This document shows, piece by piece, positions 1-6,468 of a stretch of 8,901 nucleotides of DNA (the first letter of the stretch is position 1; each line of letters starts with the position of its first letter). The notes beneath the pieces are model-generated. The model was not told the DNA's origin. It made no database searches and worked only from the letters and a program-made list of their open reading frames with translations. Origin of the DNA: JAPKZH01 sp964537875 (GTDB lineage: Bacteria; Acidobacteriota; Aminicenantia; Aminicenantales; UBA4085). The position numbers were made by a program, and so were the translations under genes. The DNA is taken from positions 1-8,901 of the forward strand of contig CAZIDN010000112.1 of assembly GCA_964537875.1 (NCBI GenBank), read 5' to 3'.

Positions 1-2210
1 GCCTTGGCTTGCGGTTTCTCCGTGTAACCGCACTTTTCATCCCAGCAATGGAGATATGTTCCCTCTTTCTTGGAGTGTTTTTCGAGCAGGAACGGCTTCC
101 CGCATTTCGGACAAGGCGTCACCTTCGGTTCATCCCAGGTCGCGAACCGACACTTTGGGAAATGACTGCAGCCGTAGAAAAATCTCCCGCGCCGGGTCTT
201 GCGCTTGAGGATCGCGCCGCCGCATCCCGTCGGGCAGGCGATCCCGGTATCTGTCTGTTCCTTCTTGATGTATTTGCATTTGGGATAGTCGGAGCAGGCG
301 ACGAAAGCGCCGTACCGTCCATGCCTCTGGACAAGCTGCGATCCGCAGACCGGGCATTTTTCTTCGAGCGGCGTGACTTCCTTTTTGACCATACTCTCCT
401 TGAATTTGCACTCCGGATATCCCGAGCAGGCCTTGAACCGGCCGAACTTGCCGCTCTTGAGCACCAGCGGCCGCCCGCACTTCGGGCACTTCTCGTCCAG
501 CGGGATATTCCCCTTCACACTCTCGATCGTCATGCCCTGCTTAAGGTCTCGGTCCAGACGCTCATAATACCTCTTTAAGGAGTCGCGCCAATCCTGCTGC
601 CCTTCTTCGATGCGGTCCAGTTCCTCTTCCATCTGGGCGGTGAATTTGACTTCCATCAAATCGGAAAAGTTCTTGACAAGAAACTCGGTGACGAACATGC
701 CCAGGTCGGTCGGGGCGAACTTACCTTTATCCTTGACGACATAGACGCGGTCCTGGAGCGTGGTGATGATCGGGGCGTAGGTGGAGGGCCGCCCGATGCC
801 CTTGGCTTCAAGCTCTTTGACCAAGCTTCCTTCTGTATAACGCGAGGGCGGCTGGGTGAAGCTCTGTTTGGACTCGAGGTTCAGCAGTTTGAGCTTCTCG
901 CCCTGTTGGGCTGCCGGCAGAGTCTCTTTCTCCCCATTTTCTCTGTTTGGATAGAGGGCCAGATAGCCGTCGAACTTGAGCACTTCGCCCTTAGCGCTAA
1001 AAAGATATTTGAGCCCCGCGGTAATCTCGAACTCCGTTTCCTCTAGGGTCGCCGCGCTCATGTGAGAAGCCAAAAACCGGTTCCAAATGAGCTGGTACAG
1101 GCTGTATTCCTCCCTCTTGAGAAACGGTTTGACAACCTCGGGCGGAAGCTCGGGAGACGTCGGCCGGATGGCTTCGTGGGCATCCTGCGCCTGGCTCTTG
1201 TTCTTATAGACCCGCGGCTTGGCCGGGACATGATGGACAGAAAACCTCTGCTCGATGTACGTTCGAGCCCAGGCCTGGGCCTCGTTCGAAACGCGCACGG
1301 AATCCGTCCTCATGTAGGTGATGAGGCCGACGGGGCCGCGCTCGCCCAGCGGCAAGCCTTCGTAGAGCTTCTGGGCGATGGACATGGTCCGCCTGACCGG
1401 AAAATGGAGCAAGCGGAAGGCATCCTGCTGGAGCGTGCTCGTGATATACGGCGGCGGCGGCTCTTTCTTTTTCTCCCGGACCTTGATCTTGTCCAGGATA
1501 AAATCCACGCCCTTCAATTGCTCGACGATGCCCGCGGCCGTTTTTCCGTCCGGGACCTTGGTCTTTTTCCCTTCGATCTTGGCCAAGGAGGCCTTGAAGG
1601 GCGGCGGGTTGGACGCTTCCAAATGGGCCAGGATCGTCCAATATTCTTCCTGGACAAAGGCCCGGATCTCCTTTTCTCGCTCGACGATCAGCAGCAGGGC
1701 GATCGACTGGACGCGGCCGGCGCTCAAGCCTCTGCCGATTTTCTTCCACAGGAGCGGGCTGATAAGGTATCCCACCAGCCGGTCCAGGATCCGCCGGGTC
1801 TGCTGGGCGTTGAACAAGTTCCGGTCGAGCTTGCCCATATGTTGAATGGCTTCCTCGACGCCGTGCTTCGTGATTTCATGAAGGAGGACGCGATAGATAT
1901 CCTTGTTGGCATCTTCGAGCAGTGCGCTCAGATGCCAGCAAATCGCCTCGCCTTCACGGTCCGGGTCGGCGGCCAGGATGATGGCCCCGGCGCTTTCGGC
2001 GGCCTTCTTGAGCTCGGCGACGAGCTTCCGCCGCTCGGGGATGACGACGTAGTGAGGCTCGAAGTTCTTGGCGACGTCGACGCCGAGCTTGCTCTTGGGC
2101 AGGTCGCGGATATGGCCCATAGAGGCCTTGACAATATAGTTGGAGCCGAGATAGCGGTTGATCGTCTTCGCTTTCGCCGGAGATTCGACGATGACCAAGA
2201 ACTTGTCCAT
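1..2210 (-). CDS. topA: DNA topoisomerase I (type IA), 3' end cut off by window edge
   Basis: Relaxes negatively supercoiled DNA by cutting and passing single strands through a tyrosine-DNA intermediate. I translated 736 codons from the ATG at 2210 to the window edge with no stop. The N-terminal Toprim domain shows VIVESPAKAKTI (residues 6-17) and the metal-binding DPDREGEAI (82-90). The catalytic tyrosine is Y299 within LITYMRTDS (codon 1314-1316). HEAIRPT (345-351) and GIGRPSTYAPII (471-482) are further family motifs. Four C-terminal Cys4 zinc-ribbon modules follow, at about 575-601, 619-645, 659-687 and 700-727; the third starts with an irregular CPTGC. The start is set by AGAGGAGA (2217-2224) six bases upstream. 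The ATG follows the dprA stop with no gap, so the two are probably co-translated. The Lys-containing tail at the edge suggests that few residues are missing (inference). Identification is secure. Confidence 0.97.
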   Translation of the reverse strand, partial: MDKFLVIVESPAKAKTINRYLGSNYIVKASMGHIRDLPKSKLGVDVAKNFEPHYVVIPERRKLVAELKKAAESAGAIILAADPDREGEAICWHLSALLEDANKDIYRVLLHEITKHGVEEAIQHMGKLDRNLFNAQQTRRILDRLVGYLISPLLWKKIGRGLSAGRVQSIALLLIVEREKEIRAFVQEEYWTILAHLEASNPPPFKASLAKIEGKKTKVPDGKTAAGIVEQLKGVDFILDKIKVREKKKEPPPPYITSTLQQDAFRLLHFPVRRTMSIAQKLYEGLPLGERGPVGLITYMRTDSVRVSNEAQAWARTYIEQRFSVHHVPAKPRVYKNKSQAQDAHEAIRPTSPELPPEVVKPFLKREEYSLYQLIWNRFLASHMSAATLEETEFEITAGLKYLFSAKGEVLKFDGYLALYPNRENGEKETLPAAQQGEKLKLLNLESKQSFTQPPSRYTEGSLVKELEAKGIGRPSTYAPIITTLQDRVYVVKDKGKFAPTDLGMFVTEFLVKNFSDLMEVKFTAQMEEELDRIEEGQQDWRDSLKRYYERLDRDLKQGMTIESVKGNIPLDEKCPKCGRPLVLKSGKFGRFKACSGYPECKFKESMVKKEVTPLEEKCPVCGSQLVQRHGRYGAFVACSDYPKCKYIKKEQTDTGIACPTGCGGAILKRKTRRGRFFYGCSHFPKCRFATWDEPKVTPCPKCGKPFLLEKHSKKEGTYLHCWDEKCGYTEKPQAK

Positions 2211-3368
2211 TTACATTCTCCTCTGAAAGTACTTGCCCGGGCTCTGCAGGATCAATCCCTTGATCTCGAGGTTCAGGAGAAGGGCCAGAAGTTCGGATAC
2301 GGAACATGTGATCGTATCGAGAAGCTCATCGATATGGGTGAGCTCATCCGCTTTCAAGAGCCGGTAGATTTCGGCTTCCTGCTCGGTCATCAGCGGCAGC
2401 GGCTGGGTTTCTCCCGTTCTTTGGCCGAGGAGCTTTTCCCGCAGCGGGCTCGGCAGCTCTTCGGCGACATCCTCCCAGCCTTCAATGAGTGCCGCTCCGG
2501 TTTTGATCAGTCCGTTTGTCCCCTTGCTCATGTCGGAGGTCACGTTGCCGGGAACGGCCATGACTTCCCGGTTCTGCTCGAGGGCCATACGGGCGGTGAT
2601 GAGAGCGCCGCTCTTGGCTGCGGCCTCGACGACAATCACGGCCTGGACCAGGCCGCTGATGATACGGTTGCGGCGCGGAAAATGAGCGGCAAAAGGCGGG
2701 GCATCCAGCGGGAATTCAGAGACGACGGCGCCGTTTTCCGCAATTTTTTGAAACAGCTTGCGGTTCTGCCTCGGATAGATATTGTCCAGTCCCGAGCCTA
2801 ACACGGCAACCGTCCTTCCTGTTTTAAGGGCTCCCCAGTGGGCGATCGAGTCGATCCCCAGGGCCAGCCCGCTTACAATCACGACCCCCCGGGACGCAAG
2901 GTCCTCGGCCAGCTTCCCGGCGACGGCGCGCCCGTAGGGCGATGGCGTCCGGGTGCCGACGATGGCAACCGCCGGGCTCTGCAATGCCTCCGGGCAACCT
3001 GCACAATAGAGGACGCCCGGAGGATCGAATATTTCTCTTAGGTAAGCCGGATAATCGACATCCTCGAGGGTTAAAAGAGAATAGCCTTTCTTGCCGGCTC
3101 TGTCAATTTCTTTTTGGGCCCGGTCGAAAATTTCCGGGGACGATAACTCCCCGGCCTCGTCCTCATCGAGGCCGATCGACAAGAGCTCGTCTCGGGGAGA
3201 CCGGAACGCATCGGGGAGGTTCGTAAACCTTTCAAAGACCTTTTTTATCCGGCTGGGCTGTTCGGCCAGGACGAGGTTGAGGGCTACATGATAGATTTCC
3301 CGGGGGAGGTCGCCCGGGGCCCTTTTCATCCGAGCCATGTCTTTCCGCCTAACATAAGGAAGCTTCAT
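2211..3368 (-). CDS. dprA: DNA-processing protein DprA/Smf
   Basis: Binds incoming single-stranded DNA in the cytoplasm and loads RecA during natural transformation; it is also widely present in bacteria not known to be competent. The 385-residue product has an N-terminal helical region (about 20-90). The Rossmann-like DprA core runs from about 100 to 305, with AIVGTRTPSPYG (135-146), VSGLALGIDSIAH (165-177), VLGSGLDNIYPR (189-200), SEFPLDAPP (217-225), FPRRNRIISGL (230-240), KSGALITARMALEQ (252-265) and AVPGN (271-275). A C-terminal winged-helix-like segment (about 325-380) matches the usual DML1/WHD tail. The length is typical. The ATG at 3368 has a G-rich stretch about eight bases upstream; ATGs at residues 11 and 14 are possible alternatives, the former behind AGGCGGAA. 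The gene directly abuts topA, a common dprA-topA pairing. The upstream neighbour is separated by a palindrome and a probable terminator. Confidence 0.96.
   Translation of the reverse strand: MKLPYVRRKDMARMKRAPGDLPREIYHVALNLVLAEQPSRIKKVFERFTNLPDAFRSPRDELLSIGLDEDEAGELSSPEIFDRAQKEIDRAGKKGYSLLTLEDVDYPAYLREIFDPPGVLYCAGCPEALQSPAVAIVGTRTPSPYGRAVAGKLAEDLASRGVVIVSGLALGIDSIAHWGALKTGRTVAVLGSGLDNIYPRQNRKLFQKIAENGAVVSEFPLDAPPFAAHFPRRNRIISGLVQAVIVVEAAAKSGALITARMALEQNREVMAVPGNVTSDMSKGTNGLIKTGAALIEGWEDVAEELPSPLREKLLGQRTGETQPLPLMTEQEAEIYRLLKADELTHIDELLDTITCSVSELLALLLNLEIKGLILQSPGKYFQRRM
2217..2224 (-). promoter_or_regulatory. Shine-Dalgarno of topA inside the dprA 3' end
   Basis: On the minus strand AGAGGAGA lies within the last codons of dprA, six bases before the topA ATG. 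The dprA reading frame ends ATG TAA and topA starts at the next base, so ribosomes finishing dprA are placed on the topA start. This supports translational coupling. Confidence 0.7.
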
Positions 3369-3426
3369 TAAAATGCCCCCTTTTTTGGTAGACGAAAAAA
3401 TAGGGTCAAATTTCCCATCAGGAGAT

Positions 3427-3507
3427 AACGTTACGGGATCTCTTCCATTTCATACGGGAACGAAAGGGAAACGATCTTTCCCCACATGAAATGGAGGAGA
3501 ACGTTTA
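3427..3507. repeat. Palindromic repeat, short copy (family A)
   Basis: An imperfect palindrome between dprA and the transporter gene. CTCTTCCATTTCAT (3440-3453) faces ATGAAATGGAGGAG (3486-3499), with GGGAAACGATC (3466-3476) in the centre. AACGTT occurs on both sides (3427-3432 and 3500-3505). The arm sequence and the central GGGAAACGATC recur in the larger palindrome at 4890-5046, so this looks like an internally shortened copy. It could serve as a transcript 3' end structure or be a mobile MITE/REP-like element. No coding sequence is visible in this gap. Confidence 0.75.
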
Positions 3508-3534
3508 AAAAAGGCGGGGCTCTATCGTCCCCAC
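3507..3534 (-). terminator. Possible Rho-independent terminator of the transporter gene
   Basis: Read on the minus strand, GTGGGG and CCCCGC form a six-pair stem (one G-U pair) around a nine-base loop. One C and then six T residues follow. The stem overlaps the last codons and the TAG stop of the transporter gene. The stem is short, so termination strength is uncertain. Confidence 0.5.
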
Positions 3535-4832
3535 AAGATCGTTCCCCCGGTGAAAAACGTCCCGGCTACGCAGGCGGTCATCAAGGTGGCCAGGGTGGCG
3601 GCCAGCAACGCCCGGAGCCCGATTCTCGATAGGTCTCGCAGCCGGCTGGGAGCGAGGGCTCCCGTCCCGCCGACGAAAATCGCCAGCGAGGCGAAGTGGG
3701 CGAACCCGCACAGGGCATAGGAGGCGATGACGGCGGAGCGGGGAGAAACGAACTCTCCCTTGGCCATCATCTCGGACAGATGCTGGTAAGCGTAAAGCTC
3801 TGTTTTGACGGCCCGCTCGCCGATCAGCTTGGCCACGGGAAAGATATCCGAAGGCGGAACGCCCAAAACGGCCGCGAAAGGATAACAGATATAGCCGAGG
3901 AGAGTCTTGAGGGACCAATCCACGCTAAGGCTGAACCACTTGTTAAGGAAGCCCCCGGCAAAGCCCAAGATGAGGTCCAGCAGCGCCAGCAGCCCAAGCA
4001 ACGCCAGCAACAGGGTCACGATGCCGCCGAGGAGCTTGAGGCCCGAGTCGGCGCCATGGATGATGGCCACGATGAGATTGTCCTCTTGTTCGTAATACGG
4101 CTTCACCTCTGTCCCGAGAGTCGCGGGCTTTCCGGTCTCGGGAATGATGAGCTTGGCCATGACGATGGCCGCCGGCGCCGCCAGGAAGGAGGCCGAGATC
4201 AGGTGGCCGGCAATCGTCGGAAGCTGCTTCTGAAGAAACATGACATAGACGGCCAGCACGGTCGAGGCAATGGTGGCCATGCCCGCGCAGATAATCGTCC
4301 CCAGCTCGGAGATGGTCATTTCGGCCAGGTGCGGCTTGACAACCAGGGACGACTCCACTCCGACAAAAATGTTGGCGGAAACGCTGAGCGCTTCGGCGCC
4401 GCTGATCCTCATGGATTTGGCAAAAACGCGGGCGAACAGCCGAATAAAGAAAGGCATGATCCCCAGGTAATAAAGGACGCCCATCAAGGAAGCGAAGAAG
4501 ACGATCGTCGACAGGCCTTGAAAAATCAGGAAATAGCCCAGGGATGTCTCGCCGGCCTCGTTCGTCGTTCCTGGGGGAAGGGCCAGACGCCCGAAAAGAA
4601 ACCGGGTGCCGGCCTGGGCGCTGTCCAGGACCTTGACCACGACATCGTTGAGGAAGAGAAAGAACTTGGCCCCCGCGGGGACGACAAAAATGAAAAAGGC
4701 GAAGAGGATCTGCAGCCCGATTCCCCAGGCAATGACTCTCCAGTTGACGACCTTCCTGTTGCTCGAACAGAGCCAGGCAAAAAAAGCGATGATAAAAATG
4801 CCCAGAAAGCTGATGGCGTTATAAATGCTCAT
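3522..4832 (-). CDS. Concentrative nucleoside transporter (CNT/NupC-like) family permease
   Basis: Predicted inner-membrane symporter that brings in nucleosides or related solutes using an ion gradient. The 436-residue product is hydrophobic throughout. Clear membrane spans include 3-22, 31-52, 98-124, 175-200, 208-230 and 264-295. Family landmarks are SANIFVG (152-158), a conserved serine-threonine helix at 184-196, ELYAY (345-349) and the C-terminal CGFAHF (375-380) followed by GGTGALAP (388-395). The ATG at 4832 has AAAGGAAGG (4836-4844) just upstream. Two residues or motifs usual for the family are altered: GQTE reads GVES (158-161), with the following loop one residue shorter, and the Asn of CGFAN is His379. 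Substrate range is therefore uncertain. The gene stands alone, flanked on each side by a copy of the same palindromic repeat. The family assignment is firm; the substrate is inference. Confidence 0.87.
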   Translation of the reverse strand: MSIYNAISFLGIFIIAFFAWLCSSNRKVVNWRVIAWGIGLQILFAFFIFVVPAGAKFFLFLNDVVVKVLDSAQAGTRFLFGRLALPPGTTNEAGETSLGYFLIFQGLSTIVFFASLMGVLYYLGIMPFFIRLFARVFAKSMRISGAEALSVSANIFVGVESSLVVKPHLAEMTISELGTIICAGMATIASTVLAVYVMFLQKQLPTIAGHLISASFLAAPAAIVMAKLIIPETGKPATLGTEVKPYYEQEDNLIVAIIHGADSGLKLLGGIVTLLLALLGLLALLDLILGFAGGFLNKWFSLSVDWSLKTLLGYICYPFAAVLGVPPSDIFPVAKLIGERAVKTELYAYQHLSEMMAKGEFVSPRSAVIASYALCGFAHFASLAIFVGGTGALAPSRLRDLSRIGLRALLAATLATLMTACVAGTFFTGGTILWGR

Positions 4833-4874
4833 GCGCCTTCCTTTGTCGCACGGGTTCTCTCATGTGCCCCGACG

Positions 4875-4886
4875 AATATTTTTTTA
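4875..4886. repeat. 12-base direct repeat, left copy
   Basis: AATATTTTTTTA immediately left of the large palindrome at 4890-5046. The identical 12-mer occurs at its right end (5045-5056). It may be a target-site duplication, although both are low-complexity T-runs. Confidence 0.55.
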
Positions 4887-4889
4887 AGG

Positions 4890-5046
4890 TTCTCTTCCAT
4901 TTCGTAAGGGGAAAATTGTATGGGAAACGATCCGGAAACGGCCTCGCTCCCCATCCGGGTTTTTCACGCCGTTCCCGAGCCCTCCATGGTCGCTTCATCC
5001 GTTCCCGGATCGTTTCACTTTTCTACCCACACGTAATGGAAGAGAA
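4890..5046. repeat. Large palindromic element, long copy (family A, MITE/REP-like)
   Basis: A 157-base inverted repeat filling the gap between the DUF167 gene and the transporter gene. TTCTCTTCCATT (4890-4901) faces AATGGAAGAGAA (5035-5046) exactly. Further in, GAAACGATCCGGAAACGG (4924-4941) faces its complement at 4999-5016 with one mismatch in 18. The centre (4942-4998) is unpaired or weakly paired. The same outer and inner blocks occur in the shorter palindrome at 3427-3507. It holds no ORF of note. It could be a non-autonomous transposable element, or a structured transcript region in the transporter leader. Confidence 0.8.
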
Positions 5047-5056
5047 TATTTTTTTA
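5045..5056. repeat. 12-base direct repeat, right copy
   Basis: AATATTTTTTTA, identical to 4875-4886. Its first two bases also belong to the terminal GAGAA of the palindrome, and its last three bases supply the TAA stop of the DUF167 gene. If this is a duplicated target, the insertion occurred right at the end of that gene. Confidence 0.55.
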
Positions 5057-5281
5057 TAAATCAACGACAACCAGTTTATGGCGCGATGTTTCGCCACGGA
5101 CGATCTTGAGCTGAGAGCGGGCAATGCCCAAATGCTGGGCCAGAAGTCCGATGACCTCGGCATTCGCCTTTCCCTTGGTTGGCGCCGCTTTCACGCTGAC
5201 CTTGTATTCCCGCTCACCCGTCTTTTCAACCCTCGGCTCCGCCGCGCGCGTCTGGACTTTTACGGTCAAGTATGATTTCAT
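5054..5281 (-). CDS. DUF167 / YggU (UPF0235) family small protein
   Basis: A 75-residue cytoplasmic protein of the conserved DUF167 family, whose biochemical role is not established. The family pattern is clear: an N-terminal strand SYLTVKVQ, then YKVSVKAAPTKGKAN (26-40), a helix EVIGLLAQHLG (42-52), and the final strand QLKIVRGETSRHKLVVV (57-73). Length is typical. I chose the ATG at 5281. The longer alternative starts at a GTG (5314) inside a hairpin repeat, and its 11 extra residues (encoded largely by repeat DNA) are not family-like. The Shine-Dalgarno signal is weak. The stop lies inside the direct repeat that brackets the neighbouring palindrome. The gene lies 119 bases downstream of the DUF1573 gene on the same strand, with a strong hairpin between them, so co-transcription is uncertain. 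Confidence 0.88.
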   Translation of the reverse strand: MKSYLTVKVQTRAAEPRVEKTGEREYKVSVKAAPTKGKANAEVIGLLAQHLGIARSQLKIVRGETSRHKLVVVDL

Positions 5282-5297
5282 CCCGAACCGTGCCTGA

Positions 5298-5364
5298 TTA
5301 AAATTCGGTGACACACACCGAATTTCCTAATTTCCTGAATTCGGCGTGTGTCACCGAATTTTAA
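5298..5364. repeat. Near-perfect 27-bp hairpin repeat (REP/RAYT-like)
   Basis: Left arm 5298-5324 and right arm 5338-5364 are complementary over 27 bases with one mismatch (a G-U pair on the minus strand), around a 13-base loop rich in TCCTAATT. The arm contains TTCGGTGACACAC and its own short internal symmetry (TTCGGTG...CACCGAA). Hairpins of this style accompany REP-associated tyrosine transposases in many genomes; no transposase is present here. It lies between the DUF1573 and DUF167 genes, where it may also attenuate or end the transcript. Confidence 0.8.
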
Positions 5365-5400
5365 AGGAGACGCCCGCGCCCGGCCGAACGCTCGTCATGA

Positions 5401-6186
5401 TCACTTCAGGATATTCTTGTATTTCTGGAAGACCTGCTTCAGCTGGTCTTTGGTCACGATGTAGGCGTTGAGGGTTACGGAAAGCGTGGACCGGATCTGG
5501 TCATTGGTCTTGAAGATGATGAACTCCCTGACCATCCCGATGCGGTCGGGGAGCGGGACTTTCACCGTGACTTCGACGTCCTTGCCCGCCGCGACGTTGA
5601 CCGGGAATTTGGCCTCCTTGCCGTTGATGAAAAAGCCGGCGTTCTGGAGGGCGCATTCAAACTTCAACTCGAGCTCGCCCTTGTTTCTGACGACGATGGC
5701 CGCATCCAGGATGTCGCCTTCCACGAGCAGCCCGGCGTCGATATTGTAGCGGTCGAACTCGATCCGCGGCTGCGGGGGCAAATTGACCGCGGCCGTGATC
5801 TTGAGCTGGATCTTCGGCTGGACCGGGTCATCGGATTCCACATAAATAAACTTCACGACCTCGCCCGCATAGCCTCTCGTATCGAGGGAGACCTTGATCT
5901 TTCCCGTTTTTCCCGGCTCGACCTTTTTATTGGAGACAAGCGCGGCCGTGCATCCGCAGGACGTCTCGACGTTTTTGATCGTCAGCGTATCATCCCCATC
6001 GTTCTTGAAGACGAATTCATAGGTTAGGTTATTCCCCTGTTTGACTTTCCCGAAATCATGGGTGTCTTCCTTGAAGACGATCTTGGGCTGTTTCCCGGCA
6101 AAGGCCGTGATGGCGCCGAGCGCCAGAAGTCCGACGAGCAGGATGTAAAAATTGGCCGTCAGTTTTTTGAAAATGCCTTTGCTCAT
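5401..6186 (-). CDS. Secreted or membrane-anchored DUF1573 domain protein
   Basis: A 261-residue envelope protein of unknown function. I chose the ATG at 6186 because GGGAGG (6192-6197) precedes it by five bases; an upstream in-frame start at 6243 lies above the promoter. Residues 1-30 are a signal sequence or anchor: a basic start (MSKGIFKK) then a hydrophobic stretch 13-29 ending AFA, a plausible cleavage site. The DUF1573 domain (about 37-130) shows THDFGKVKQG (42-51) and the hallmark ETSCGCT (74-80). A second immunoglobulin-like beta region (about 140-243) repeats the pattern (FDRYNIDAGLL, then VVRNKGE) without the cysteines. The domain is related to ASH/MSP-type Ig folds that bind other proteins. 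The gene is divergent from the barrel gene on the plus strand and has its own promoter. The family assignment is firm; the partner is unknown. Confidence 0.9.
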   Translation of the reverse strand: MSKGIFKKLTANFYILLVGLLALGAITAFAGKQPKIVFKEDTHDFGKVKQGNNLTYEFVFKNDGDDTLTIKNVETSCGCTAALVSNKKVEPGKTGKIKVSLDTRGYAGEVVKFIYVESDDPVQPKIQLKITAAVNLPPQPRIEFDRYNIDAGLLVEGDILDAAIVVRNKGELELKFECALQNAGFFINGKEAKFPVNVAAGKDVEVTVKVPLPDRIGMVREFIIFKTNDQIRSTLSVTLNAYIVTKDQLKQVFQKYKNILK

Positions 6187-6208
6187 GCCTGCCTCCCTTG
6201 TCATAAAA

Positions 6209-6237
6209 AATCTACACCTTTTGGACAAAATTGGCAA
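6209..6237 (-). promoter_or_regulatory. Predicted sigma-70-type promoter of the DUF1573 gene
   Basis: On the minus strand TTGCCA (6232-6237, five of six to the -35 consensus) is separated by exactly 17 bases from TAGATT (6209-6214, four of six to the -10). It lies about 23 bases upstream of the chosen ATG and downstream of the alternative start at 6243, which supports the shorter protein. Confidence 0.55.
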
Positions 6238-6267
6238 GACCATAACTTTATGGGTAACCTCCGTTTG

Positions 6268-6406
6268 TGTGATTTTTGATCGGTGTCGGAATCGCCACCC
6301 GTGCCCCTGGGGAACCAGTCCCGTCGGTTCCCCCCGTCAAAAGCGACGGGGCCCCCCTCCGCTAGAGGGGCCTCGGGGGCGATTCCAACACCTCTTTGAA
6401 ATCACA
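6268..6406. repeat. Multi-hairpin structured element in the divergent gap
   Basis: TGTGATTT (6268-6275) pairs with AAATCACA (6399-6406). After a symmetric six-by-six mismatch, GGTGTCGGAATCGCC (6282-6296) pairs with 6378-6392 with one mismatch in 15. Inside this closing stem are three hairpins: GGGGAACC/GGTTCCCC (6309-6316, 6326-6333), CCCGTC/GACGGG (6333-6338, 6345-6350) and CCCCTC/GAGGGG (6354-6359, 6365-6370). The whole resembles a cloverleaf but is not a tRNA. It could be a mobile palindromic element or a structured RNA. No ORF of note is present in the 282-base gap. Confidence 0.7.
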
Positions 6407-6409
6407 TAT

Positions 6410-6440
6410 TTGGAGACGCGTCCACTTTATGGTATATAAA
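6410..6440 (+). promoter_or_regulatory. Possible promoter of the outer-membrane barrel gene
   Basis: TTGGAG (6410-6415) lies 17 bases before TATATA (6433-6438), overlapping TATAAA (6435-6440). The -35 match is weak. It starts just after the structured element and would give a leader of about 25 bases. AGAGGAG (6453-6459) is the ribosome binding site, nine bases before the ATG. Confidence 0.4.
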
Positions 6441-6468
6441 AGAGGCGTTTCCAGAGGAGATTTTTCTC

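Noticed and set aside
9..578. A 189-codon open frame on the plus strand at the left edge
   Set aside because: It is antisense to the zinc-ribbon region of topA, which has clear Cys4 motifs in the other strand.
1062..2801. A 579-codon open frame on the plus strand
   Set aside because: It lies antisense to topA and dprA, spans their junction, and its translation is Arg/Gly/Asp/Leu-rich with no recognisable motif. It is a GC-rich shadow of the real minus-strand genes.
3404..3409. TTGACC on the minus strand as a -35 box for dprA
   Set aside because: No acceptable -10 lies 16-18 bases downstream; only an A-run is found there.
3696..4907. A 403-codon open frame on the plus strand
   Set aside because: It is antisense to the transporter gene, and its translation (rich in Gly, Asp, His, Gln) is the usual mirror of a hydrophobic membrane protein.
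5282..5314. N-terminal extension of the DUF167 protein from a GTG start
   Set aside because: The extra residues are encoded partly within the hairpin repeat, do not resemble the family, and make the protein longer than usual.
6268..6406. tRNA or other known cloverleaf RNA
   Set aside because: The fold is much longer than a tRNA, its stems are unlike acceptor, D and T arms, and there is no T-loop GTTCRA motif or anticodon stem of the right size.
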